Shown: piece by piece, positions 54,665 to 64,000 of the stretch
How positions within the stretch are numbered: the first letter of the stretch is position 1
Layout of the letters: the number at the start of each line of letters is the position of its first letter
Assembly: GCA_009746045.1 (NCBI GenBank)
Contig: RPFO01000312.1
Location: 4,588,976 to 4,652,975 of the forward strand
Direction of reading: 5' to 3'
DNA: 64,000 bases
DNA from: Mesostigma viride
Lineage: Eukaryota > Streptophyta > Mesostigmatophyceae > Mesostigmatales > Mesostigmataceae
Notes under the pieces: model-generated
The model's database searches: none
What the model was told of the DNA's origin: nothing
Seen by the model: only the letters and a program-made list of their open reading frames with translations
Translations under genes and position numbers: made by a program

Positions 54665-57632
54665 GGGGTTTCAGGGTGTGCATCCGTGTGGTGATTGAAC
54701 ACTAGCATAGATAGTAATGAACACAGCCTGTCATTTCCCCAGGTTTTCCACCAAATAATTACTTACGTACCCAATTAGCACGCTCGTTTATGATGTTCTA
54801 GTGAACTGTTCCACCTTCTCCTTCACATAATCCCATGCACTCTGGACTCCTCTTCGGCATCATTGGCTGCTAGTCTTGTCGCGTCTGCGTACCACAATTT
54901 CCGGCGCCGCCATGGCGGCTGGCCATGCTCAGCTTTGGTAAAACCCAAATGAGCTGAGCTGACGTGCCTGCCTTAGCTGCATGCCCGGTGGGGTGGGCGA
55001 GGACCTGTCCCATGATTAACGAAAGGAGGGCTCTCAGCCGATCGAGGACAAGGAACTGTCCCTAGCTCGTGCCTGATGACCACCTTATTGATCCCCTTGT
55101 GTACCGTCGCGTGCCGCGTTTGACTATCCTTGCTGGGGGTTAGCTAGACGCTCCAACTAATCTAATTGCGACAATGATGATGGTGCAAGATGATGCTTTT
55201 GCCTCCCCTGCTATAGAACAATGCTTTCACAACACACACTTTGCACAGTCTGATGATGAAGCCCGCGCACATGCGGAATTTATTGAGAAAGTTAATACAA
55301 TTACAACACGTTGATAGTCTCACTATCGATGCACTCCATGCTCACGAGCCCGCAGTTAGGCAGCGCTCCATGACATGCTACCGGCCTTGCTCCCAAGGAA
55401 AGGGAGAAACACGAAGGCCACTTACGAGAAACTGGAAGAGACTACACGCTACGTGAGAGTCCTCTTCGACTATGAACCAAACCATTCGTCATGCCACACG
55501 CATGACACACGCCACACTTGTCAGTCCAGCCAGAAATGCCAAAACTATCTTGCTGCCTGAACCATGCAAACAGAAACCGCATTCCAGTTGCCGTCCTGGC
55601 TTACTACCACACATGCCAACAAAAACAGGAAGGCATCCCGACAAATCTAAATTGCTACCCTGTTGCCGATCTCATCTCCTAGCCCCTAAATGGGCAGAAA
55701 TACTGCCGATGCATCGGCTGTAACTTCACAATTTTGCAAACCAGATGCCATCCAACCCACCCATATCCAATGGCTGTCCTTGGGGGCCAAGCATGTCCAT
55801 GAGTTGCCCTTCGGGTTGGTATATCACAACCTTACATATATGCAGGGTAGGCCATGTATAACTGCCGTCAAAGTCAGGGGGGTCAAGACGAGCGTTTTCA
55901 TTTTTGGTAGAATGTGCATTTTGAATTATGTTGTAAGAGCTAGGCACCTACCACTTCAGGGATGATAAACAATTAGTTGCTGAACAGTTTGAGCCATTGG
56001 GGTCATCATTTGGGTGGGTATACCAGCAGTTACACCCAGTACAGCCCATAGGGGTACCGTTGGTAAAAAGCAACCAAGGGGGTAGGAGTGGGCATACTAC
56101 CTACTAATACCTACTAATATGGCCCCCAACCATGCCACACAATACATTTCCCTTCCACAATGATGGGGAAACATAACTGCATCATCACACTGCCCTTACA
56201 TGGCACCTATGTGCAGGTGCCACCTTGTCCATGCACGTAGGTAACGTGGTACGGATACCCTACGCAAGGCATGCATTCTAGGAGGCAGCCACCAACAAAC
56301 TAGTGATTTTAAGCCTATTTCAGCTTGCCCTAGCAAGAATAAACTAGGCCTAAGCTGCTATAGCTTGCCAGGTGATGGCCAGCACACCTGGTGTCACATG
56401 CTGACAATGGGAAGCTTCTACTCACCGGTTACATGCTTGATGATGCCACAGAGACCAGCCAACTGCCTCACACTCATGCAATATGTGTGTGGGAAATGTA
56501 TAACAAACATATATGGAGGTATTCAAACCCATACAGCCTCTTAAACTTATCACCATCACCCTGTGGCAGGTCAACTGACTGAGGGAAGCATCTAAGAAGG
56601 GTGTTTTAGAAAGGGGCCAGGCCAGGGTCAAGAAAGAGCATGAATGATGCAAAAAGAATGTGCTACACAAGCTAGAACGTATATATAAACGTCAAACATC
56701 GATAGGAAAACGATGCTTAAGCTTTACCAGGCATGGATGGCGTTACCTTGGCCCAGGCGGTGGCCGCAAAATGGCGCATTTCGGCACACCAAAGTTGTGC
56801 AGCATGGTCGCTGGATTCGGCGATTTCTGGCCACCCTTGCACGTTTACGACTACCATGTATCATAAAAAGTACAAAGAAACCAATATATCCTTTAAAATA
56901 CGCCGGAAAGGTATTGCTGTCAACGTTTCTATCGTCCGGCCTGATCGCAGTTTTTTCCAGCAAGAACGCTGCCGACACCTATCAAATGGCATTCCCGCGA
57001 ACCAAAAATTGGCCTGTATCATCTTTAGGACGTATAAAATCAATTTCCTGACTTTGGTCAGAAAATTCGAACGAAAACGTAAATGCCATGCGTGGGCGCA
57101 AGCCGCCATGGCCAGGTCGTCGTTTTCCGGAATGCACGTTGTACGCGAAAAAGTACCCTGACCCCTTGTACTTTGACCGGCCAGAACACCTCTATAACTT
57201 TGTCAGAAGTATGCAAACCCTAGTACCATGCTGTGAGGAAAATTATAAACTTTCATTCTTCTCAGCTAAACGTTTCCTAATTCTCAATAGTTTTCGCGGC
57301 ATTTGGTCCCCCGAGAAGGGGCCGACGTGTCGGCTGTAACTCAGTTTTAGATGGAAAATCGGCAGCCAGACCATTTAGGGGCTAGAGGCTCCGGCATTTC
57401 TGTCCCTGGGAATGTCCGGCATTCAGTCACGACCACCAAGGTCGAAGCATAATATCCTTCAAACAATCTGCACGCTCACACCTTGCGTGTGAGTGGCCCA
57501 GCAAACATTGCTTCTAATCTTTCCTTTCTAGAAGAAATCCCTTTGTAGGGCTGCCAGCGATTTCGCATTCATTCCAGCGATCTGGCTCCGCACCGCAAAT
57601 TGTCCTTTTCCATTTTCTGTCCAGTCTTCATA
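54665..57632. other. 3-kb AT-richer region without supported genes
   Basis: Only short frames on both strands; none is recognisable. The region lies between the right CTGAG block and the right inverted arm. Confidence 0.55.
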
Positions 57633-58045
57633 ACGTTGACCCGCTATTCTACAATACAAAGACACCTGGCCTGTCAATAGCCTCGGCGCTGTTGAAGTCC
57701 AGCAGTCCAGCAGTCCAGCTCCAGCTCCAGCTCCAGCTCCAGCTCCAGCTCCAGCTCCAGCTCCAGCTCCAGCTCCAGCTGTCCACTAACTCGCGTATGA
57801 TCCTCTCGACGCTGCGCACTTGTGCTGCCGTCCGTTCAAGTCAGTGCTGCGCGCCCAGCTGTGCCTGGCCCGGCGCGCGCGCACGTACACTTTTCGTCCG
57901 CTCTTATTATGCTGCAAGTCGGTGCTAGTGTCCCCCCCCCGGTCACTAGCCTTTGTCGAAAATGCGCAGAAAACAAATTCCTTGCGCACGTCACCGGTCT
58001 TGTGCATAGTGGGCGCCCGGATGACATAGCTCGCGTCCGTGACAG
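57633..58045 (-). repeat. Right arm of the ~14.4-kb inverted-repeat pair
   Basis: Reverse complement of 43682-44141, from acgttgacccgctattct to cgcgtccgtgacag. It contains the (agctcc)n run at about 57717-57780. Similarity is high, with scattered substitutions and hexamer length difference. Confidence 0.85.
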
Positions 58046-58692
58046 TCTAAACGTCACTGCCGCACTGGCCTCACTGCACGAGTCTCGTTTGCAGCATATG
58101 ATCACCGCCTGCTGAACATTGACCTTGCACGCCTAGCAAAAGCATGCACGGCGGCGTATTAGTGCTGCCAAGTCATAATCCATTATTCGCGCCGATTTCA
58201 TACAGGCTCAGGGCATTTTTCGCGTTTTTTCTCCGTGGAATCATGGGAAGTAAACGCCGCGCCAATGAACCTAGGCGCCGCGCTGCCCGCTGGTGGATGC
58301 ACCCCCAAAAAATTTTTAAGTCCAGTTCCCGTACCGCTGACCCGTATCGGCCGACAAAAATACACGTATTTACCGCCAAGGCGTTTAATTGGTACGAGTA
58401 CTCCCGTATTTTTGCGGCTCAGTCAGTACGGCGGATGATTTTGCCAACTCCGACGGTAGAGGACTCGAGGTGGGCTTAGTAGTACTGGCGGATGCGGAGG
58501 TCCTCCTAGTTCGGCGGCCGCCTGCCGGATGCATGCATGGCCGAGTGGTATTCCGCCTTGAGGGAGGCGTAGCGGGCGGGCTGGTCGCGGTTGTCACGCA
58601 GGCCATCTGTCAGACGGTGTGTGGGGTGGTTTATAACTGGCTACCCCCCCGGGTCGATGCTCGCGGTGTGGGTGGCGGGAAGGGCCTACTCC
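58046..58692. other. Spacer before the retroelement cluster
   Basis: GC-rich with small frames on both strands. The right part may hold the decayed downstream end of the ORF1 pseudogene at 58693; nothing can be firmly assigned. Confidence 0.5.
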
Positions 58693-59105
58693 CTAGTACC
58701 CCGCCGCGTGTCCGCCCTCAGCGTGGGGGTCACGTCCCGCAAGGTAACCTCTATTGTCCATGCGTTGTCCTTCCACCGCAGCCGCACCTTTTTCGTGCGG
58801 TCAGCGAGGGCCTTCTTCGCGTCCTCCTGTGCCAGCCGGGCCCTGTGGGCGCTAAGCTGCTCCGCCGGGCCAGATCGTCATCGAGGGTCCAACCCAAGCT
58901 CCGTGGTAGCTTCGTCCGCGGTGTTGGAGTATATAGTGCTTGCCGACGGGGCGCGTAAGCTAATAAGCACGAGCACCACCGGCGCGTCCGCGCGCCCCGG
59001 TAGGCGGCGGACGGATTCAATTCTGACACTGTCCTCTAGTAGGCGGAAGTTGGCCGATTAGTTCCTTCTCAACCCTGAGGCGTAGGCGCACCCCCGTCTC
59101 CCAGG
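58693..59105 (-). pseudogene. Divergent LINE ORF1 fragment, second subfamily
   Basis: On the minus strand, pieces in shifting frames align with the intact ORF1: ESVRRLPGRADAPVVLVLIS with RGCHRLPHS...PPPVLLTF, LGWTLDDDLA with LTWTLDDDLT, and PAEQLSAHRARLAQEDAKKA then VRLRWKDNAWTI with PAQQQQRRDLW... then YWRGGDLMIN. A pair of compensating shifts and an in-frame TGA break it. The C-terminus extends to a TAG at 58693. It is cut at its upstream side by the tail of the next element. Confidence 0.7.
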
Positions 59106-59107
59106 GG

Positions 59108-59765
59108 ATTAATTAATTAATTACACACGTGCTCCCGTTGGGGAGTCACGGAGCACCGAAGTGCTTTTAATCCCTGTGTGTGCACAACAGGAGAAAGGGC
59201 AGAGACCCCCATGCAGTCTCCTTCATGCTTAAGTCATATGCCACAGCTGCACTCGGGCACGCTAGCGAAACGGACACGCTAGCGATCCGGCAATCTGTGG
59301 GTGCAATAAGACCCATGTGAGCATGGCATAACAAGGAGCGTGGGCAAGTAATCTGATCATAGCTGGCCAGGACGTAGCATGGCTGTACTAGGACTAGGCT
59401 AAGGCTATGGCTGGTTGTGTACCGTGCGTTAGCGGCACGTGATCGCTGGGTATGTTGGCACAGCTAGGCAAACATTCTAAGCATGCATGGCTGCCTTAGC
59501 GGCAGTGACTACCAATGGATACATCCCGGGGGATGGCCGCCACATTGCAGAGGATAATGGTGCGGTCGCGCCGCTCTTTGGTTTCCCGGGTGGCAAACGT
59601 CCGGGAGACTACCTGGGCGGTGGTATTTGCGATGTCCTGAATGGCATTGCTAGCCATGGAGGCGTAGCTCGGGGCCGCCTTCGCCACCTCCGCCTCCACT
59701 TTGTCTGCTAAATGGTCGGCCACGTGCGCCGCTAAGTCACTTAAATGCTGAGCTAATGTCAATCC
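59108..59765 (-). mobile_element. ORF1-element deletion derivative
   Basis: The TTAA tail (59108-59123), hairpin and 3' UTR closely match the elements at 40154 and 40816. On the minus strand, LTLAQHLSDLAAHVADHLAD and RRDRTIILCNVAAIP (ORF1 coiled coil and start of the RRM-like part) run directly into the 3' UTR, so the ORF1 C-terminal half is deleted. The open frame 59496-59819 is chimeric: its first ~19 codons come from the neighbouring LINE tail. Confidence 0.75.
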
Positions 59766-60584
59766 AAAAATTAAATTATAACATGCCTCCGTTGGGAGAT
59801 CATGTAGCACATATTCCATGATGGATGGGTGGAGTGGAGGAAGCCGCGTAATCGAACTAACCTAACTCTAAGCTATCTAGTCTAGAAAAGCCTAACTACA
59901 CTACTCATCAAAACGCCTCCTCCTCTTGGGGGGACTGGGGGGCTTGCCCACAGGGTCTGGCGTGTGAGCCTTGACAATCTTCTGCCATGCACCGCGTCTT
60001 GTCCTGCATGGCAGTCCAAAGACGGGAGAGAGAGTGGATGCGGTGTTCAAACTGGGCTGGGACCACTAGGTCGTCCAGCAACATCTGGATGTAGTTCGGG
60101 ACAGGTTTCCCTACCCTTTTGGGAATGCCCTTGGGGCCAGGCCAGGTCAGAATGTGTCGCCCTGGCTGGCCAAGCCGCTGGGGGCCTGCCAGACCAAGGG
60201 CGGTGTCGACCCAGTGGCTGGTGCGAGCAACAACAAGGTGTCCTACAAATGCTATCCTACGCTGCCTAATCTCGTCCAAAATACGAGGCATACCCTGATA
60301 CAAAGACTCTGATGACGGGCACTCGGAAAACCCTACGTTAAGGACCTGTCGGAGCATCCTGTAAACCGTGCCGTTGAGCCTAGCTGCCAGTTTGGGTGTG
60401 AGTGTCCACGCCTCGGCGCCATACGTGAGCACCGTGAGGACGAGGACCTTGAAGAGCATGCGCTTGCGGTGCTCGCCCATGCCCTTCGAGCGCCAGTAGG
60501 TGTTGAGCGAAGTCAGCGAACGGAGCCTGGCCCAGGCCAGGCCGATGCGGGTGTCCACATCGTCTGCAGTGTCAGGGAGCCAAC
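59766..60584 (-). mobile_element. LINE fragment: reverse-transcriptase C-terminal region and 3' end
   Basis: Contains the end of ORF2 (59908-60584), a short 3' UTR, and a 3' end tgcctccgttgggagatcat-like block followed by an A/T tail (59766-59781). That block is a diverged version of the cgtgctcccgttggggagtc block of the ORF1-only elements. The 5' side is cut by an LTR-element insertion at 60585. Confidence 0.82.
59908..60584 (-). pseudogene. Non-LTR reverse transcriptase, C-terminal fragment
   Basis: Reads SWLPDTADDVDTRIGLAWAR, then MLFKVLVLTVLTYGAEAWTL, the region just after the RT palm in many LINEs (RIxxAWxxLxxL...LYGAEtWtLt), and IRQRRIAFVGHLVVART further on. No catalytic YxDD box is present because the N-terminal part is missing. 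The open frame continues to 60606 (MSGPGRN), but those residues are LTR sequence. Confidence 0.85.
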
Positions 60585-61167
60585 TGTTACGTCCCGGCCC
60601 AGACACACCTAGCCTGAGCTACGTAGCGAAAGACCCTTCTTGCCGGAATTAGGAATAATTCAAGGCAGCCTAAAGTAGGTTGCGCTTCACGACGTGAGTC
60701 GTGAGATGTCTGGCATCACGACTTGATGCCAAGCTAATTAGTACACACTTATAATGGCTAGCAACACCAAATACAAATGGATAATTGCCCCGGGTTCAAT
60801 GTGTAGGCGTATTCGCACTTATCATTCATCAAACCAAGAGGACGAGACTCTCGTCCTCGGACCAATTTAACCTAGGTTGATTGCGGCGCAGATACACGCC
60901 AATTTCCCTGGAACAATCCAAGCCAGTCATTCCACGTAGGATCCGGGCCGACATCGACCCTCAACTACAGGATCCACGTCTAGTACTTCGGACAGACTCA
61001 GAACTGGCGCGGCGCCACAGCACCGGCCCCTAGAAGGGCAACCTAGGACCAAAATAACTAGTCCAATTCACACAATAACCAATGTCCATAAAACTTAGTA
61101 CAACGGCCACAAGGCCTTAGTAATTTATTCCATTGTTACGTCCGACCTAAAGGGCCGGGACGTAACA
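60585..61167 (-). repeat. Long terminal repeat, 583 bp (3' LTR of a minus-strand element)
   Basis: Starts TGTTACGTCCCGGCCC (60585-60600) and ends GGGCCGGGACGTAACA (61152-61167), a 16-bp perfect terminal inverted repeat with TG...CA ends. A polypurine tract abuts 61167 on the minus sense. It interrupts the LINE ORF2 at LPDTADD. The partner LTR would lie beyond 64000. Confidence 0.8.
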
Positions 61168-61180
61168 CTCCTCCCCCCCC
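61168..61180 (-). promoter_or_regulatory. Polypurine tract of the LTR element
   Basis: On the minus strand, GGGGGGGGAGGAG lies immediately upstream of the LTR's TG end. This is the usual priming site for plus-strand DNA synthesis and fixes the element's orientation. Confidence 0.75.
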
Positions 61181-61388
61181 ACGGGGGTCGGTAGCCCCCT
61201 ACCGTCCAAAGGTATAATAGGATCACAAAACAAGACTACTATAAGAGTACTATGTCCCGACCTCGGTTCACCCGCAGGTCAGTAATGCCAGTTCCTCTAG
61301 AGGTTGATTCACAAGCCCAACCCTGACGTAGTAGCCAAAACTTTGAGGATTGGACTCCGCTATCCATCCCGAAACTGAACTATTTACT
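61181..61388. other. Non-coding gap between PPT and ORF
   Basis: Internal retroelement sequence downstream of the large ORF; no feature recognised. Confidence 0.6.
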
Positions 61389-63893
61389 CTAGCGTCCGCC
61401 GCTAGTAGTCCGCCGCAGCTGCTGGGCCTCAAGGAGAGCCCGTCGCCCCACGGGGGTCATAATATGAGTCATCACCCCTGGATGCGCGCATAGGTCCACC
61501 TCGAAGGCGATCTGATATGGGGACGTCTTCTGCCGACCCAACCGGGACAGCTCCACCCACGTACCCCGGGGCCACATGGCCAGGAACCCAGCGAGATACT
61601 GGGGGTGGGTAAAGAGAAGGGTCAGCGCTGACCAATCCGCCACCCCACAGCGGTGATCACGAACAAACTTCACCCCCATCATAAAAACCTCGGTGCGCAC
61701 GTGATCCTCAAGGATGGTCGCCCTGGGGGCCCCTACAATGTCCGGCACCACCCGTTCCAGGAAGGCACGCCCTTCCGCCGGGGCCACCTTGGGCGGCGTA
61801 ACCACATGCCCCACCCCATCCACCTGATACCTCCAATCCCACCAATCCTCGGTACCGAACCGCACCGTGTGGCCCACCGTCCGGGGAAAACGAAGGTCGT
61901 CAGGTTGTGGCAAGGGCAGCGGTGCCTGTGGGAAGAAGGTAATTTCTAGTTGTTCCCAGTAAGCACCACGGTCAACCGCGCACCAAGGGCCCGCTTGAAA
62001 AACCAAAAGGGCGGGCAGGTGCATACCGGTAGGGACCGAGATCAAGGGTCCCTCGAACACCACACACAGCTTCTCCGTTCGAGGCCCCGGCCCACCGTGT
62101 CTTACGGTCCTCCCCGGAATGGTCCGTATGAAGTCCCCCATCGACCACTCCTCGTGTGAGGCTGCCCGGGAAGCGGCCTCGTAGCCTACTGAGGTGGCGA
62201 CTGAGTGATCGCCCTGGCGCCCGAGCTGGTCCAGCATCCGCTGCATGAGACCTTGCCCTGATTGCACCGCTGCCACGAGCGTCTCAAGGGTAACCACGGG
62301 ATCCGCCGGCACCATGACACCCGTCACGCTAGGACCCTCCGCGGCATTCCGTACGGCACTAGGTAAGCACGGTCCCTCCGCAGGACGTGACATCGACGAT
62401 CCGGCCTGGGCAGGCCGGTGACGAGGATCCAAGGAGACCAAGAAGTGGGGCTCCGGTGGGACCTCTTCCACTCGGGAGCGAGGCTCCAGGGAGACATGGA
62501 AGGTAGTCTCTTCTTGTCCCGCATCGGGCGGGGTGCTAGCGGGAACCTCATCAATCGGCTCCTCTCTAGCCGGCCGTTCGGCCCTGGCCACCGCGGTCTC
62601 TGTCGGATCCGTTCGCCGTCGCCGATTCTCTCGCTCTTGCTCCAACTCCACCGCCGACCCCCACGTGCGCTCCCATTGCCGATCCTCTGGTCGGCGAGGT
62701 GGTGGTGACGCTTGGCGAGCGGGGCGTACATCAGTCCCGGAGTCCGAGTGGGAACGCGAACGGGAGGGCGGGGATGGCGAGCGACGACGTGCCGGCCACT
62801 CCGGAACACGTCGAGGAGCGGCTTGGCTGCCCCCACCCCATCCGGTAGCCCTCGGAAGACTCCGCGTCTCGCGCCCTGAAGGTCGCCCCCAGCCCGTCGC
62901 CGGCGGTGGCGCCTCATAACGAGGCACAGGACGGCTTCTTCCGCCGCTCCCCTGGGAACCCCGAGAAGGCGGATCCCGCGGAGGGGAACAAGAGGGAGGG
63001 TGTGGAGGATGGTCGTCGTCGGAACCGGAGTCATACCCCTCACTCCCATCATCCTGGTCCTCATCATCCATCGCCACGATGCGATCCAGAGCCTGCCGCA
63101 ACGAATACTGCCCTTCTCGCAGGCATTTTTCACCCCGTAGCGCCCCCTCTGGCGGAAGATACCGGGGGAAGTGGTATTCCAGCAGCTTCCGCACTGGGGG
63201 TGGAAGTAAGAGAAGAAGGAGCCGTGGGAATGCCAGACCCGCTTCCAGCGTGTTCATGCACCCGTGACAGGCACATTCCCGCTCATGTGTTTCCCAGTCG
63301 GTCCCGACCACCACGCCGTTGCGCGCAGCCGTGCGGGTCTCGATCCGGAACCTCGCGTTACGCCGCACGAACCCTCGAAAAGTCTCCATCTGCACAGGGC
63401 CGACCCGCGCCATGATAGAATCAGCGCGGAGGTGCGACGGCATTTGATTACGGCGACGCCGTCGTCGTTCCAACAGGGCTTCCCCCTCCCGACCGTAGTC
63501 ACGCAAGAACACCCGGGGATTGAACGTCTCCTCATGCAGCTCCTTTACCAGCTCCAACGTACGCGCGTCCGGTGCTCCAGGCCTTGACGAGGTTTCTTGC
63601 CGGCGCTCGCGACTAGAGGAGGGCCCCGTCTGTCCGCCACCATCTCTCGAGCCCCCGGCCCCTGGTGCATCCCTTCGGACCGCAGGCTCTCCACGAGCTA
63701 TCTGCGTCCTTACCCCCACTTCCGGTTCTGGGACCTCCGGATCGTCGGGTATGTCCATGTCGACCAAATCCCCCTCACTGGACTCCCCATCTGCATCCCG
63801 GAATCCTGCGTCAGCAGCCTCCACGGCGCCGACGGGAGTCTGGCCCCTGGGAAGCGCCTCCGCGGCGTCCCCCTGCACAACCCATGCACACAC
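61389..63893 (-). CDS. Large unassigned LTR-retroelement protein
   Basis: Open from a stop at 63900-63902 to the stop at 61389, about 834 codons. The most upstream candidate start is GTG (63893); the first ATG is at 63758, and a splice acceptor-like gtgcag near 63870 means it could also be a downstream exon. N-terminus acidic (EGDLVDMDIPDDPEVPEPEV). Residues ~115-270 form a folded-looking domain with HERECACHGCMN, a possible zinc-binding cluster. Residues ~285-400 are Pro/Arg/Ser-rich and disordered. The C-terminal ~240 residues form a second folded-looking domain rich in Trp (EDWWDWRYQVDGVG, MWPRGTWVELSRLGRQ). I do not recognise Gag, protease, RT, RNase H or integrase motifs. Its position just before the PPT is where pol or an extra ORF normally lies. 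It could be a Gag-like or element-specific protein. Confidence 0.6.
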   Translation of the reverse strand: MCAWVVQGDAAEALPRGQTPVGAVEAADAGFRDADGESSEGDLVDMDIPDDPEVPEPEVGVRTQIARGEPAVRRDAPGAGGSRDGGGQTGPSSSRERRQETSSRPGAPDARTLELVKELHEETFNPRVFLRDYGREGEALLERRRRRRNQMPSHLRADSIMARVGPVQMETFRGFVRRNARFRIETRTAARNGVVVGTDWETHERECACHGCMNTLEAGLAFPRLLLLLLPPPVRKLLEYHFPRYLPPEGALRGEKCLREGQYSLRQALDRIVAMDDEDQDDGSEGYDSGSDDDHPPHPPSCSPPRDPPSRGSQGSGGRSRPVPRYEAPPPATGWGRPSGRETRSLPRATGWGGGSQAAPRRVPEWPARRRSPSPPSRSRSHSDSGTDVRPARQASPPPRRPEDRQWERTWGSAVELEQERENRRRRTDPTETAVARAERPAREEPIDEVPASTPPDAGQEETTFHVSLEPRSRVEEVPPEPHFLVSLDPRHRPAQAGSSMSRPAEGPCLPSAVRNAAEGPSVTGVMVPADPVVTLETLVAAVQSGQGLMQRMLDQLGRQGDHSVATSVGYEAASRAASHEEWSMGDFIRTIPGRTVRHGGPGPRTEKLCVVFEGPLISVPTGMHLPALLVFQAGPWCAVDRGAYWEQLEITFFPQAPLPLPQPDDLRFPRTVGHTVRFGTEDWWDWRYQVDGVGHVVTPPKVAPAEGRAFLERVVPDIVGAPRATILEDHVRTEVFMMGVKFVRDHRCGVADWSALTLLFTHPQYLAGFLAMWPRGTWVELSRLGRQKTSPYQIAFEVDLCAHPGVMTHIMTPVGRRALLEAQQLRRTTSGGR

Positions 63894-63902
63894 AAGATGT
63901 CA

Positions 63903-64000
63903 GGGCGTTAGTCGACGCGTACCTAATACCTGGCTCACGCACCACCCTCACCCTACACCCTACCGGATGTGGTCTGCTAACGCAACTGGTGCGTCTTCTT
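63903..64000. other. Right edge, retroelement interior
   Basis: Too short to assign; expected to continue into the rest of the LTR element. Confidence 0.4.

Noticed and set aside
59496-59819. Independent 107-codon protein on the minus strand
   Set aside because: Chimera of LINE 3' tail (first ~19 codons), truncated ORF1, and 3' UTR sequence.

Overview
The window is nuclear DNA from a eukaryote with a repeat-rich genome. Its one well-supported host gene has about 99-bp exons separated by introns of 0.3-1.6 kb (one of 19.9 kb). Most donors begin GTG (GTGAGG, GTGCGT, GTGGGT), the acceptors are pyrimidine-rich and end in CAG, and the exons are GC-rich. This style fits a green alga (Chlorophyta), but the assignment is an inference from splice-site style, not from a marker gene. 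No rRNA, tRNA, CRISPR array or bacterial operon was seen.

Layout: (1) 1-1278, 52-bp satellite running off the left edge. (2) 1636-40109, one plus-strand gene. Fourteen exons each encode one ankyrin repeat, all in phase 0. Six more exons encode a protein-kinase fold that has lost the VAIK Lys, the HRD Asp and the DFG Asp (a pseudokinase), and the protein ends in a polybasic tail and a CaaX-like box. The intron between ankyrin exons 13 and 14 holds a ~19.3-kb array of a 61-bp satellite whose every unit contains a pyrimidine tract-CAG|GT junction. Other introns carry minisatellites that start at splice sites, a foldback element, and a piggyBac-like element inserted into a TA-flanked MITE. (3) 40154-43293, a minus-strand LINE-type ORF1 element split by a second, intact ORF1-only copy on the plus strand, with a 9-bp target duplication. 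(4) 43682-58045, a ~14.4-kb region bounded by ~0.4-kb inverted repeats. It contains a second inverted pair built of CTGAG/CTCAG motifs with CACTAGGAAC-type termini, a 3.9-kb perfect ATC array, a GA array and CA-rich minisatellites. Almost no credible coding sequence lies here. (5) 58693-64000, a minus-strand retroelement cluster: degenerate ORF1, an ORF1-to-3'UTR deletion derivative, a LINE reverse-transcriptase C-terminal fragment, and an LTR retroelement inserted into that fragment. The LTR element has a 583-bp LTR, a polypurine tract and a large unassigned ORF.

How the parts relate: the ankyrin-pseudokinase gene is the only likely host function, probably a membrane-tethered scaffold or signalling protein. 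The ORF1-only elements share a 3'-terminal hairpin with the RT-bearing LINE, which suggests mobilisation in trans. The gene start lies left of the window or was not recognised. All exon joins are my reading of splice phase and homology, not transcript data.
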